A DNA stretch of 64,000 nt, from NCBI GenBank assembly GCA_023389195.1, contig JAEWET010000009.1:1-64000 (forward strand), written 5' to 3'. Shown piece after piece: positions 8,882 through 17,604 of the stretch; within the stretch, counting starts at the first letter, position 1; each line of letters opens with the position of its first letter. Both the position numbers and the translations under genes were made by a program. Source of the stretch: Aliihoeflea sp023389195 (GTDB lineage: Bacteria; Pseudomonadota; Alphaproteobacteria; Rhizobiales; Rhizobiaceae). A model generated the notes under the pieces. That model made no database searches and had not been told where the DNA came from. It saw only the letters and a program-made list of their open reading frames with translations.

Positions 8882-8966
8882 TGGTGCGGTCGAGAAGACT
8901 CGAACTTCCACGGGTTGCCCCACAGCGACCTCAACGCTGCGCGTCTACCAATTCCGCCACGACCGC
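8882..8966 (-). tRNA. tRNA-Leu (anticodon GAG)
   Basis: The 85-nt gene has acceptor strands GCGGTCG and CGACCGC, encoded CCA at 8884-8882, anticodon stem CAGCG/CGCTG around loop TTGAGGT (anticodon GAG), and a long variable arm as expected for leucine tRNA. It reads CTC and CTT codons. It lies in the gap between the kinase gene (8816) and lipB (9129). Nothing else recognisable was seen in that gap, and no integrase gene is nearby. Confidence 0.96.
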
Positions 8967-9128
8967 ACGCCATGACCAGCCGGTCTTGACCGGCCCGGCG
9001 CAATTAGCAAATCGCCCCACCCCGCACAAGTGCACGGGCGTGGAATTGCCGATTATTTTGCCGATTGCCGCAAGACGCTGCGTCAACGAGTGGACGCGCG
9101 TCGCGCGATCCCATACATCCGCCTGATC

Positions 9129-9839
9129 ATGACCACGCGCGACGCCCTGCCCGCCCAGTTTTTCGCGATGCCCGGGTCACCGGCCGTCGAATGGCGGATC
9201 GAGCCGGGCCTGGTGGAATATCCGGCCGCGCTTGCCTTCATGGAAGAGCGCGCGGGCGCGATACGCGATGGCGCGGCCGGAGAATTCGTCTGGCTGGTCG
9301 AGCACCCGCCGCTCTATACGGCCGGGACGAGCGCAAATCCTGCCGATCTCCTCGCGGCCGAGCGGTTTCCCGTCTTCGCCGCGGGGCGCGGTGGGGAATA
9401 CACCTATCACGGCCCCGGCCAGCGGGTCGCCTATGTCATGCTCGATCTGAAGCGTCGGCGCGAGGATGTCCGCGCCTTCGTGGCGGCGCTGGAGGAATGG
9501 ATCATCCGCACGCTCGAGCGTTTCAATGTGAAGGGTGAGCGGCGCGACGATCGTGTCGGCGTCTGGGTCGTGCGGCCCGAGCGGCCGGCCTTGCCAAACG
9601 GGATCGCGGCCGAAGACAAGATCGCGGCGATCGGCATAAGGCTGCGGCGCTGGGTGTCGTTTCACGGCATCGCGCTTAATGTCGAGCCCGATCTCGCCCA
9701 TTTCGATGGCATCGTCCCTTGCGGGATTCGTGGGCATGGCGTCACGAGCCTCGTCGATCTCGGCCTTCCGGTGACCATGACGGATGTCGACATGGCGATG
9801 AAGGCTGCTTTCGAAGAGGTGTTCGGCGACGTAGAGTGA
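9129..9839 (+). CDS. lipB: lipoyl(octanoyl) transferase
   Basis: The 236-residue enzyme transfers octanoyl groups from acyl carrier protein to lipoate-dependent enzymes. The catalytic pair is K164 (DKIAAIGIRL) and C198 (IVPCGIRGHGVTSL), with GGEYTYHGPGQRVAY as the substrate-binding block. The frame is open upstream to 9030, but those residues do not look like LipB, so the ATG at 9129 (MTTRDALPAQF) is chosen. It is transcribed alone, 22 bp before ggt. LipA is not in the window. Confidence 0.94.
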   Translation: MTTRDALPAQFFAMPGSPAVEWRIEPGLVEYPAALAFMEERAGAIRDGAAGEFVWLVEHPPLYTAGTSANPADLLAAERFPVFAAGRGGEYTYHGPGQRVAYVMLDLKRRREDVRAFVAALEEWIIRTLERFNVKGERRDDRVGVWVVRPERPALPNGIAAEDKIAAIGIRLRRWVSFHGIALNVEPDLAHFDGIVPCGIRGHGVTSLVDLGLPVTMTDVDMAMKAAFEEVFGDVE

Positions 9840-9861
9840 TCTTCCAAGAAGGAGATCGGCC

Positions 9862-11625
9862 ATGTCGAAATCTGTCCATGTCGCCCTGCCCGTCCTTGCC
9901 GCCTTGTTGTCATTATCGGTGACGACGTTCGCTCCGGCACAACAGGCGAGCGATCTCGTCTCTCCCGAGGCGGCGACCGGTCTTCAGTCCGCTCCTCTGG
10001 TGCGCGCTCGGGAATCGATGGTGGTCACGGCCAACCCGCTCGCGACGGAAGCCGGTATGGCAGTCCTGCGCCGGGGTGGCTCCGCAGCCGACGCTGCAAT
10101 CGCGGTCCAGGCCGTGCTCGGGCTGGTCGAGCCGCAATCGTCCGGTCTTGGCGGCGGCGCCTTCGCATTGTGGTACGATGGCGCCACGGGCGACCTGACC
10201 TCATACGATGCGCGCGAAACGGCTCCGGCGAGTGCGACGCCCGATCTTTTCCTCGACGACAATGGCGAACCCTTGCCCTTTTTCGAGGCGGTCGTCGGCG
10301 GACGATCCGTGGGCGTGCCCGGCGTGCCGCTCCTGCTGGAACTTCTGGCGGAACGGCACGGCAAGCTCGACCTCTCCGATAGTGTTGCCGACGCGATCGC
10401 CCTTGCAGAACGCGGTTTCACAGTTTCGCCAAGGCTTGCCGGCCTCCTCGAAGCCGAGGCCGGACGGCTCGATTCCGATCCGGTCGCCTCCTCATATTTT
10501 TTTCTTGACGGAGCGGCGCTGGCAGCGGGGGACGAGTTACGCAATGGGAACTACGCGAACGTTCTGCGATCTTTCGCCGACGAGGGAGCGGCGCCCTTTT
10601 ATCGTGGCGATCCAGCCGCTGCGATCGTCGATGCGGTTGCGAACCATCCAAGCAATCCCGGCGCGCTGACGCTCGACGATTTCGCCGGCTATGAGGTCGT
10701 CGAGCGCGAACCGGTCTGTGTTCCCTATCGTGACTTCGAGGTTTGCGGCATGGGCCCGCCCTCTTCCGGCGGAATGGCCGTCGGCCAGATCCTTGGTCTC
10801 GTCGAGCCTCATGACCTTCGTGCGCTCGGAGCGGACGACGCCGATGCCTGGCGGCTGATCGGCGACGCGACCCGCCTCGCCTTCGCCGACCGCAACCGCT
10901 ACCTGGCCGATACCGATTTCGTCGACGTTCCCTCCGGACTTGTCGACGCGACCTATCTCACCGAACGTTCCAAGCTTTTGCAGATCGACGAAGCACTGCC
11001 CCAGGACAAAGTTGTGGCCGGCGAGCTTCTCACCAGGCGAACGGACATTTTCCAGGACGGCTTCTCCTACGAGGCGCCGGCCACGACCCATTTCGTCATC
11101 GCCGATGCTGCGGGCAATGTCATTTCCGTGACGTCTTCGATCGAGAACGCATTCGGGGCGCGGCTGATGGCCAACGGCTATCTGCTCAACAACCAGCTCA
11201 CCGATTTCTCCTTTCTGCCAAATGGGGATTCGGGACCCATAGCAAACCGCGTCGAAGCATCCAAACGTCCGCGGTCCTCGATGTCGCCGACGATCGTGCT
11301 GCAGGATGGCAAGCCGATCTACGCGATCGGATCGCCCGGCGGCGCGACCATCATCCCCTATGTCGCAAAGACGCTGGTCGCCCTGATCGACTGGCAGATG
11401 CCGATGAACGAAGCGGTCGCATTGCCGCATCTGGCCAACATTGCCGGCCCCTATTGGCTGGAGGCCGGATCGAGCGCGGAGAACTTTGCCCCTGCCCTCC
11501 AGGCTCTGGGCTACGAGACCGAGATGCGCGAGCTCAATTCGGGCCTGCACGGTATCGAATTCACGCAATCGGGGCTCGAAGGTGCCGCCGATCCACGGCG
11601 GGAAGGCACGGCGCTCGGCGACTGA
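9862..11625 (+). CDS. ggt: gamma-glutamyltransferase (glutathione hydrolase), periplasmic
   Basis: The 587-residue precursor has a signal peptide to about residue 27 (ending APAQ). Ggt matures by self-cleavage before a threonine, here T408 of ATTHFVIAD, which becomes the catalytic nucleophile of the small subunit. GGGAFALWYD, PPSSGGMAVGQIL, RSSMSPTIV and GSPGGATII are all family motifs. It hydrolyses glutathione and gamma-glutamyl peptides in the periplasm. AAGGAG precedes the ATG at good spacing. Its stop abuts the stop of the convergent small membrane peptide gene. Confidence 0.95.
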   Translation: MSKSVHVALPVLAALLSLSVTTFAPAQQASDLVSPEAATGLQSAPLVRARESMVVTANPLATEAGMAVLRRGGSAADAAIAVQAVLGLVEPQSSGLGGGAFALWYDGATGDLTSYDARETAPASATPDLFLDDNGEPLPFFEAVVGGRSVGVPGVPLLLELLAERHGKLDLSDSVADAIALAERGFTVSPRLAGLLEAEAGRLDSDPVASSYFFLDGAALAAGDELRNGNYANVLRSFADEGAAPFYRGDPAAAIVDAVANHPSNPGALTLDDFAGYEVVEREPVCVPYRDFEVCGMGPPSSGGMAVGQILGLVEPHDLRALGADDADAWRLIGDATRLAFADRNRYLADTDFVDVPSGLVDATYLTERSKLLQIDEALPQDKVVAGELLTRRTDIFQDGFSYEAPATTHFVIADAAGNVISVTSSIENAFGARLMANGYLLNNQLTDFSFLPNGDSGPIANRVEASKRPRSSMSPTIVLQDGKPIYAIGSPGGATIIPYVAKTLVALIDWQMPMNEAVALPHLANIAGPYWLEAGSSAENFAPALQALGYETEMRELNSGLHGIEFTQSGLEGAADPRREGTALGD

Positions 11626-11712
11626 TCAGACTGCCACCAGCCAAAGGGCGAGCGTCGTGATGAAGGCGCCTATCGAAATGAACGAGACGAGATCGTGGAC
11701 CAGATCGGACAT
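11626..11712 (-). CDS. 28-residue single-helix membrane peptide, probably SOS-induced (SidA-like in design)
   Basis: The ATG at 11712 follows GAGGA with 7 nt spacing, a strong ribosome binding site. The peptide begins MSDLVHDLVSF and ends LALWLVAV. Residues about 9-27 form one hydrophobic helix and the short N-terminus is acidic. It is far below normal gene-finder limits. A perfect LexA box (11742-11756) lies 30 bp upstream. In Caulobacter a 29-residue SOS-induced inner-membrane peptide, SidA, blocks division by binding FtsW. Size, topology and regulation match that design, but I cannot claim sequence homology. It may equally be another SOS membrane or toxin-like peptide. Confidence 0.65.
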   Translation of the reverse strand: MSDLVHDLVSFISIGAFITTLALWLVAV

Positions 11713-11736
11713 GTTGCTTTCCTCAGTTGATGATCG

Positions 11737-11765
11737 ATCATGTTCCCGTTTTGTTCTCAAATCAA
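11737..11765 (-). promoter_or_regulatory. putative sigma70-type promoter of the SOS peptide gene
   Basis: On the minus strand TTGATT (11765-11760) and CATGAT (11742-11737) are separated by exactly 17 bp. The LexA box fills the spacer and the edge of the -10 element, which is the standard arrangement for LexA repression. The start of transcription would fall about 15-20 bp before the peptide start codon. Inferred by eye. Confidence 0.5.
11742..11756. promoter_or_regulatory. LexA operator (SOS box), perfect GTTC-N7-GTTC
   Basis: GTTC-CCGTTTT-GTTC matches the alphaproteobacterial LexA consensus without mismatch. Its spacer resembles that of the lexA-proximal box at 46905 (TGGTTTT). It lies 30 bp upstream of the 28-codon peptide gene. 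The rest of the 372 bp gap between ggt and the next plus-strand gene holds no other recognisable element. Confidence 0.8.
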
Positions 11766-11997
11766 CCCCTCCGCTGCGATTTTTCCGCCGGCGGATTGTG
11801 CATTCATTCGGAAGCATGGCAGTCTTAGAGAGAAAACAGATTGCTTTCAGTCAGTTACTCAGTTTCTGATTATGTGCGGCGACGCCCGAAGTCGCGCATG
11901 AACGGTCGATGAACGGCGCGGAAGCCCGGCATTCAGCTTCGCACTTGCATAGTCCGCTATCGTCGCAATCGTGCGACATGGTCGAGGGGTTCTGGAA

Positions 11998-12381
11998 ATG
12001 AAGAAGTTCGCCGTCCTGGGTCTGGTCGCCGCCAGCCTTTTGGCCGCTCTGCCCGCCGTGGCGCAGGATCGTGGATATTATGGTCTGGGCGGCGGGCAGC
12101 GCCCGGGTGCGGAATTCTTCGCGCCCGACCGCGGAGCCGGACGCTGGGACCGCGGACCGGGACGCTGGAACCGCGGCGGCTACCGCGACCGCGATGAGTG
12201 GCGCGGCCGGGGTGGTGGGTGCTCGCCGCGCGACGCGTTGCGCAAGGCCGACCGGATGGGCATCCGGCGGGCCGAAGTCGTCGGCGTCGGCCGACGCTCG
12301 ATCGAGATCATCGGGCGATCGCGCGGCGAACGTGTCTGGGTCGTGTTCGGCCGGGCGCCGAACTGTCCGCTGATCGGCTGA
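11998..12381 (+). CDS. small secreted Arg/Gly-rich protein of unknown function
   Basis: The 127-residue product starts at MKKFAVLGLVAASL, with a clear signal peptide ending PAVAQ at about residue 23. Residues about 30-75 are rich in Arg, Gly and Asp (GRWDRGPGRWNRGG), giving a basic flexible linker. The C-terminal half (DALRKADRMGIRRAEVVGVG... RVWVVFGRAPNCPLIG) looks folded and has two cysteines. It resembles small envelope proteins common in Hyphomicrobiales, but I do not recognise a named family. It faces mucR convergently, 7 bp apart. Confidence 0.75.
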   Translation: MKKFAVLGLVAASLLAALPAVAQDRGYYGLGGGQRPGAEFFAPDRGAGRWDRGPGRWNRGGYRDRDEWRGRGGGCSPRDALRKADRMGIRRAEVVGVGRRSIEIIGRSRGERVWVVFGRAPNCPLIG

Positions 12382-12388
12382 TCGACGC

Positions 12389-12829
12389 TTATTCGTCCGG
12401 GCCGCCGGATTCGGGTCGGCCAAGTCCCATGGACTTGGCGATCTTCGAGCGCTCGACCGCGTAGTTGGGAGCGACCATCGGGTAGTCGTCCGGCAGGCCC
12501 CATTTGCGTCGATACTGCTCAGGCGTCATGCCGTACCGGGCCATCAGATGGCGCGACAGGGTGCGGAACTTGCGTCCGTCCTCGAGCGAAATAATGTAGT
12601 CGGGCGTAACCGATTTGCGGATCGGCACCGCCGGCTCCAGTTGCTGTTCCGGAGCAATTACCTTGCCCTGGGCGGAAATCGACCGGTGAACCGAGCCAAT
12701 CAACCCCGATACTTCCGACGCCGGAACGGGGTTGTGACTGACATAGGCGCAGACGATCTGCGTCGTCAGTTCCAACAACCGCTCCGGTTCGACCGCACCG
12801 CCGGCGCTGATCATGTCTTCGTCGCTCAT
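12389..12829 (-). CDS. mucR: MucR/Ros family transcriptional regulator with altered zinc finger
   Basis: The 146-residue protein has the MucR N-terminal oligomerisation region (LTTQIVCAYVSHNPVP) and the C-terminal block LEDGRKFRTLSRHL...MTPEQYRRKWGLPDDYPMVAPNYA. MucR proteins bind AT-rich DNA and control exopolysaccharide, motility and virulence genes. The usual ligands are Cys, Asp, His, His. Here the first Cys is S81 (ISLEDG), D84 and H94 remain, and the last His is R98. Related zinc-free Ros homologues are known from Mesorhizobium. The start at 12829 is preferred over the ATG at 12835 because GGGAG is 7 nt before it. Confidence 0.92.
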   Translation of the reverse strand: MSDEDMISAGGAVEPERLLELTTQIVCAYVSHNPVPASEVSGLIGSVHRSISAQGKVIAPEQQLEPAVPIRKSVTPDYIISLEDGRKFRTLSRHLMARYGMTPEQYRRKWGLPDDYPMVAPNYAVERSKIAKSMGLGRPESGGPDE

Positions 12830-13008
12830 ACGCATACTCCCGCCGCATCAATACAAATGGCAACACGCCGCCAAGTGTCATGCCTTGAGCGATTCGCCAT
12901 ATGACTATGCTAGTGCGCGACCATGTCTGCGTCAGGTCACCAGATGTATCGGCTTGTCAGGTGGTGAAGCGATGGCGAACGACGCCAATGCACATTAAAG
13001 CAAATTGT

Positions 13009-13758
13009 CTAGAATGCACCAGCGATAGCGAGGTAATCCGCGGCCTTGAGGCTGGCGCCGCCGACGAGGGCCCCGTCTACATTGTCCACGGCCATGAGCT
13101 CGGCAGCGTTCGAGGATTTGACCGATCCGCCGTAAAGAAGCGGCACGGATAGCGCCGCCGCGCCGATCTTCGCCTCCAGCCGGGCGCGGATGTGCGCATG
13201 GGCGACGCCCACGTCTTCTGCCGTCGGGGTCAATCCGGTGCCGATCGCCCAGACCGGTTCATAGGCGACGATCGTGGTCTCCGCCGTGGCGCCTTCCGGC
13301 ACCGAAGCATCGATCTGTGCCGACAGCACGTCGAGCGTGGCGCCTGACTCGCGTTCGGCGCGGGTTTCGCCGATGCAGATGATGGGTGTCAGCCCGGCGG
13401 CCCAGGCGGCCTTGGCCTTGGCCGCAACGGCGTCGCTCGTCTCGCCATGATCGGACCGGCGTTCGGAATGACCCACGATCACGTAGTCCGCGCCGGCGTC
13501 CTTGAGCATGTCGGCAGACACGTCGCCGGTGTGGGCGCCGGATGCGCTTGCATGACAATCCTGCCCGCCGAGCCGGACCGAAGAACCCGCGACGATCGGC
13601 TGCGCCCGCCCGATCAGCGTTGCCGGCAGGCAGACGACGAGGTCGAGGCCGGTAAAGCCCCGGGAGCCGGCGACGATCGCCTGAAGCTCGGGAAGCGATG
13701 CCGCCACTCCGTTCATCTTCCAGTTGCCAGCCAAGACGGGTCGTATGCGCGCGCTCAT
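13009..13758 (-). CDS. tpiA: triose-phosphate isomerase
   Basis: The 249-residue glycolytic enzyme interconverts dihydroxyacetone phosphate and glyceraldehyde 3-phosphate. The catalytic residues lie in GNWKMN (K14), VGHSERR (H97) and YEPVWAIG (E167). The frame stays open upstream to 14037, but the ATG at 13758 (MSARIRPVLAGNWKMN) is the family start. It is divergent from ppiD across a 136 bp promoter region. This tpiA/ppiD-trpD arrangement is familiar from other Rhizobiales. Confidence 0.97.
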   Translation of the reverse strand: MSARIRPVLAGNWKMNGVAASLPELQAIVAGSRGFTGLDLVVCLPATLIGRAQPIVAGSSVRLGGQDCHASASGAHTGDVSADMLKDAGADYVIVGHSERRSDHGETSDAVAAKAKAAWAAGLTPIICIGETRAERESGATLDVLSAQIDASVPEGATAETTIVAYEPVWAIGTGLTPTAEDVGVAHAHIRARLEAKIGAAALSVPLLYGGSVKSSNAAELMAVDNVDGALVGGASLKAADYLAIAGAF

Positions 13759-13894
13759 CGAATTTCCTTCGTTGGTTCCGGGTATCGGTCGCTGCTTGGT
13801 AGCAAAATGCGTCGACAAAGCAATCGACAGGGCCCGCCAGTGACGGTATTCCGTCAACCAGATTTCATGATGGACCAATACGGGAAGGTCGAAA

Positions 13895-15784
13895 ATGCTG
13901 ACTTGGCTGCGCGGCAAATCCGGTTCCTTGATGGTGAAGCTGCTGCTTGGCCTCCTCGTCGTCAGTTTTGCGGTATGGGGCATTTCCGGCCAGATCCTGA
14001 CCGGTGTCGGCAACCACGTCCTTGCCGTCGGGGACACCCGCGTACAGGTGAACGAGTACCGGCTCGCCTATGATCGCCAGCTTCAGCTTCTGTCGCAGCA
14101 GTTCGGAACGCGCATATCGCGTGAGCAGGCACGCGCCTTCGGGCTCGAGCAGCAGGTGCTGGCGCAGCTCGTCGCCGGCGCCGTGCTCGACGAGCAGGCG
14201 CGGGAGATGGATCTCGGCCTGTCGCGCGATCGTCTCGCTGCGCTGACGGCCGAGGACCCGGCATTCCGCAATGCAAGCGGCCAGTTCGACCGCAACCAGT
14301 TCAATTTCGTGCTGCAGCAGGTCGGCATGCGCCCGGACGATTATTTGCGCAATCGCGAGCAACTGGCGATCCGCCAACAGATCGTCGATGCCGTCGCCGA
14401 TGGCATGGGCGTGCCGGATGCCTTCCTCGATGCCGTGGCGCTCTATCAGGGCGAAGACCGGACGGCGGAATATCTCATCCTCGACCGTTCGCTGGTCGAG
14501 CCGATCGAAGACCCGGCCGATGACGTTCTGCAGGCCTGGTTCGACGAGAATTCGGCGAGCTTTGCCGCGCCGGAATATCGCGCCCTCGACTATGCGAAGC
14601 TCGAACCGGAAGACATTGCCGATCCGGCTGCGATCAGCGACGAACAGGTGGCCGAGTTCTACGAAACGCACCGCAGTTCGTTCTCCGAAGCCGAGCAGCG
14701 CACCATCAGCCAGATCGTGTTCCCCAATGCGGAAGCCGCAGAGGCGGCATCGCAACGCATCTCGTCCGGCGAAGCGACGTTCGACGACATCGCTGCCGAA
14801 CTTGGCCGTTCGGCCGGCGATCTGACCCTCGGCACCTTCACGCGTGAAGACGTGCCTGATCCCGCCATCGCCGAGGCCGCATTCGCCCTCGAGGAAGGCG
14901 GCGTGAGCGACGTGGTGGCCGGGTCCTTCGGATCGCTCATCGTCCGCGTCGACGAAATTCTGGCGGAAGCCGTTCGCCCCCTGGAAGACGTCTCGGCTGA
15001 AATTCGCGAAGAAATGGCTCTCGATGAGGCCAACCGAATCCTGCTCGATGTCTATGACGCCTATGAGGATGCGCGCGCCGGGGGCGCGACGCTGCGGGAG
15101 GCTGCAAGCCAGCAGAACCTCGAAATCGTCAGTGTTCCGGCCATCGATGCCAACGGGCTCGATCCGGAGGGCGATCCGGTCGACGGCATCCCCGGTGCCG
15201 AAGAGGTGTTGGCGGCGGCATTCGATGCCGAGCCGAATACCGAAAATGCGCCGATCGCCCTCGGTGCCAATGGTTATGTCTTCTACGAAGTCACGGACGT
15301 GACCCCTGCCCGCAACCGCGAACTGGACGAGGTTCGGGATGACGTTGTGGCTGAATGGCGCGAACAGGAAGGCCGGCGCCTCCTCGCCGAACGTGCCAAC
15401 GAGATCGCTGCCCAACTCGAAGACGGGGCGGCGCTTGGCGAGGTCGCGGGCGAACTCGAACTGGAAGTGCAGACCAAGCGTGGCCTGCGCCGCGGCGCCG
15501 ACGATGTCGACCTTGGCCGCGGGGGCGTTGCAGCCGCTTTCTCGGTGCCTGCCCGGGGCGTCGAGACGATCGGGTCGAACGAGGGCGACCGGCAGATCGT
15601 GCTGCAGGTGAGCGAGGTGTTCGCGCCCGCCAATGCGTCCGGAGGTTCGCTCCCCGAGAATGTCGCGCAGAATTACGCAGGAGGGTTCGGCGACGACCTC
15701 CTCGACCAGCTCGTCACCCGCCTTCAAGCGCAGTATTCCGTCACGGTGAACCAGAGCGCGGTGCAACAGGCATTGAGCTTCTGA
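13895..15784 (+). CDS. ppiD: peptidylprolyl isomerase / periplasmic folding factor (PpiD/SurA type)
   Basis: The 629-residue protein has a short cytoplasmic tail, one N-terminal membrane anchor (VKLLLGLLVVSFAVWGISG, residues about 13-31), a SurA-N-like helical domain, and a parvulin-type rotamase region around residues 245-360 (SEAEQRTISQIVFPN... GGVSDVV). It should help fold exported proteins at the outer face of the inner membrane. trpD starts 3 bp after its stop, so it heads a unit with trpD, trpC, moaC and moeA. Confidence 0.92.
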   Translation: MLTWLRGKSGSLMVKLLLGLLVVSFAVWGISGQILTGVGNHVLAVGDTRVQVNEYRLAYDRQLQLLSQQFGTRISREQARAFGLEQQVLAQLVAGAVLDEQAREMDLGLSRDRLAALTAEDPAFRNASGQFDRNQFNFVLQQVGMRPDDYLRNREQLAIRQQIVDAVADGMGVPDAFLDAVALYQGEDRTAEYLILDRSLVEPIEDPADDVLQAWFDENSASFAAPEYRALDYAKLEPEDIADPAAISDEQVAEFYETHRSSFSEAEQRTISQIVFPNAEAAEAASQRISSGEATFDDIAAELGRSAGDLTLGTFTREDVPDPAIAEAAFALEEGGVSDVVAGSFGSLIVRVDEILAEAVRPLEDVSAEIREEMALDEANRILLDVYDAYEDARAGGATLREAASQQNLEIVSVPAIDANGLDPEGDPVDGIPGAEEVLAAAFDAEPNTENAPIALGANGYVFYEVTDVTPARNRELDEVRDDVVAEWREQEGRRLLAERANEIAAQLEDGAALGEVAGELELEVQTKRGLRRGADDVDLGRGGVAAAFSVPARGVETIGSNEGDRQIVLQVSEVFAPANASGGSLPENVAQNYAGGFGDDLLDQLVTRLQAQYSVTVNQSAVQQALSF

Positions 15785-15787
15785 TCG

Positions 15788-16810
15788 ATGGCGGACCTGA
15801 AGGAACATATCGCGCGGGTGGCTTCGGGGGACACGCTTTCCTTCGAGGAGGCACAAAAGGCGTTCGACATCATGATGTCGGGCGAAGCGACGCCGAGCCA
15901 GATCGGCGGTTTCCTGATGGCGCTGCGCGTGCGCGGCGAGACCGTGCCTGAAATCTCCGGCGCGGTGGCGACCATGCGCGCCAAGATGCTCCGTGTCGAC
16001 GCGCCTTCGGACGCCGTCGACATCGTCGGCACCGGCGGCGATGCGTCTGGTTCCTACAATGTCTCGACCTGCGCGGCCTTCATCGTCGCGGGTGCGGGCG
16101 TGCCCGTCGCCAAGCACGGCAACCGCGCACTGTCGTCACGCTCGGGCGCAGCCGATGCGCTGGCGGCGCTCGGCGTCAACATCGAGCTTGGCGCACACGA
16201 GATCGCAATTTGCATCCGCGAGGCCGGGCTCGGCTTCATGTTCGCGCCCGCCCATCATGCCGCGATGCGCCATGTCGGGCCGAGTCGGGTCGAGCTCGGG
16301 ACGCGTACGATCTTCAACATCCTTGGCCCCCTTTCCAATCCCGCAGGCGTCTCCAACCAACTCGTCGGCGTGTTCTCGCCCGTCTGGCTCGAGCCGATCG
16401 CCGAGGTGCTGAAGAGACTGGGCTCGTCGCGTGTCTGGGTCGTTCATGGCGACGGGCTCGACGAGATGACGACGGCCGGCGTCACGCAGGTGGCCGCGCT
16501 CGAAGATGGCGAAATCCATACGTTCGAGATCGAACCCGAGCAGTTGGGCCTTCGGCGCGCCCGCCCCGAAGAACTCAAGGGCGGGGATGCGCAGACGAAT
16601 GCCATGGCCCTTCGCGGTGTCCTCGAGGGTGCCGAGGGCGCCTATCGGGATATCGCGATGCTGAATGCTGCCGGCGCGCTCGTCGTCGCCGGCCGCGCGC
16701 GCACGCTGGAAGCCGGCCTCGAACTCGCCGCCAAATCGATCGACAGTGGCAAGGCACGGCAGTGCCTGACGGAATTGATCGAAATTTCCAACCGCGCAAG
16801 GAGCGCGTGA
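15788..16810 (+). CDS. trpD: anthranilate phosphoribosyltransferase
   Basis: The 340-residue enzyme of tryptophan synthesis joins anthranilate and PRPP. VGTGGDASGSYNVST (PRPP binding), KHGNRALSSRSGAADAL (substrate binding) and ARPEELKGGDAQTNA are diagnostic. It begins 3 bp after ppiD, and its TGA overlaps the trpC ATG at base 16810, indicating coupled translation. No glutamine amidotransferase domain is fused. Confidence 0.97.
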   Translation: MADLKEHIARVASGDTLSFEEAQKAFDIMMSGEATPSQIGGFLMALRVRGETVPEISGAVATMRAKMLRVDAPSDAVDIVGTGGDASGSYNVSTCAAFIVAGAGVPVAKHGNRALSSRSGAADALAALGVNIELGAHEIAICIREAGLGFMFAPAHHAAMRHVGPSRVELGTRTIFNILGPLSNPAGVSNQLVGVFSPVWLEPIAEVLKRLGSSRVWVVHGDGLDEMTTAGVTQVAALEDGEIHTFEIEPEQLGLRRARPEELKGGDAQTNAMALRGVLEGAEGAYRDIAMLNAAGALVVAGRARTLEAGLELAAKSIDSGKARQCLTELIEISNRARSA

Positions 16811-17604
16811 TGGCCGACATCCTGCGAAAGATCGAAGCCTACAAGCGCGACGAGATCGCAGCGGCCAAATCGGCCATCCCTCTTGGCGACATTCGCAAAG
16901 CGGCCGCGGACATGCCGGCGCCGCGCGATTTCATCGGGGCGCTGCGCGCGGAGCACGTTGACGGCAAGCCGGCGCTGATCGCCGAAATCAAGAAGGCGAG
17001 CCCCTCAAAGGGCCTGATCCGACCGGATTTCGATCCGCCGTCGCTGGCGCGCGCCTATGAAGCCGGCGGTGCGGCATGTCTTTCGGTGCTGACGGATGCG
17101 CCGTCGTTTCAGGGTTCGCCCGACTTTCTGACCGCCGCGCGCGAGGCCTGCGCCCTGCCCGCGCTGCGCAAGGATTTCCTTTTCGATACGTACCAGGTGC
17201 ATGAAGCCCGCGCATGGGGCGCGGATGCGATCCTGATCATCATGGCGAGCGTCGACGACGATCTGGCGCGCGAGCTCGAAGACGCCGCCGAAGAACTCGG
17301 GATGGCCGCGCTGGTCGAGGTTCACGACGAGGCGGAGACCGAGCGTGCGTTGAAGCTTCGGTCGCCGCTGATCGGCATCAACAACCGCAATCTGCGCACG
17401 TTCGAAGTCGATCTGGCCACATCCGAGCGTCTCGCCAAGCTGGTCCCGGACGACCGCATCATCATCGGCGAGAGCGGCATCTTCACGCGGGCCGATTGCG
17501 ACCGGTTGCGCGTGGCTGGCATCGACACGTTCCTCGTCGGCGAAAGCTTGATGCGCCGGGACGATGTCACCGGCGCCACGCGGGAACTCCTGGGAGCACA
17601 ATGA
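16810..17604 (+). CDS. trpC: indole-3-glycerol phosphate synthase
   Basis: The 264-residue TIM barrel converts carboxyphenylaminodeoxyribulose phosphate to indole-3-glycerol phosphate. Active-site segments are IAEIKKASPSKG, RKDFLFDTYQV, GINNRNLRTFEVDL and IGESGIFT. It is a stand-alone TrpC, not fused to TrpF. The ATG overlaps the trpD stop, and its own stop overlaps the moaC start at 17601 (ATGA), continuing the operon. Confidence 0.97.
   Translation: MADILRKIEAYKRDEIAAAKSAIPLGDIRKAAADMPAPRDFIGALRAEHVDGKPALIAEIKKASPSKGLIRPDFDPPSLARAYEAGGAACLSVLTDAPSFQGSPDFLTAAREACALPALRKDFLFDTYQVHEARAWGADAILIIMASVDDDLARELEDAAEELGMAALVEVHDEAETERALKLRSPLIGINNRNLRTFEVDLATSERLAKLVPDDRIIIGESGIFTRADCDRLRVAGIDTFLVGESLMRRDDVTGATRELLGAQ

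Noticed and set aside
8882..8966. tRNA-Leu gene as an integration site for a mobile element
   Set aside because: No integrase, direct repeat of the tRNA 3' end, or change in composition was seen on either side.
13865..16117. A 750-codon open frame on the minus strand
   Set aside because: It is antisense to ppiD and trpD and shows no domain motif or ribosome binding site; it is a codon-bias shadow.
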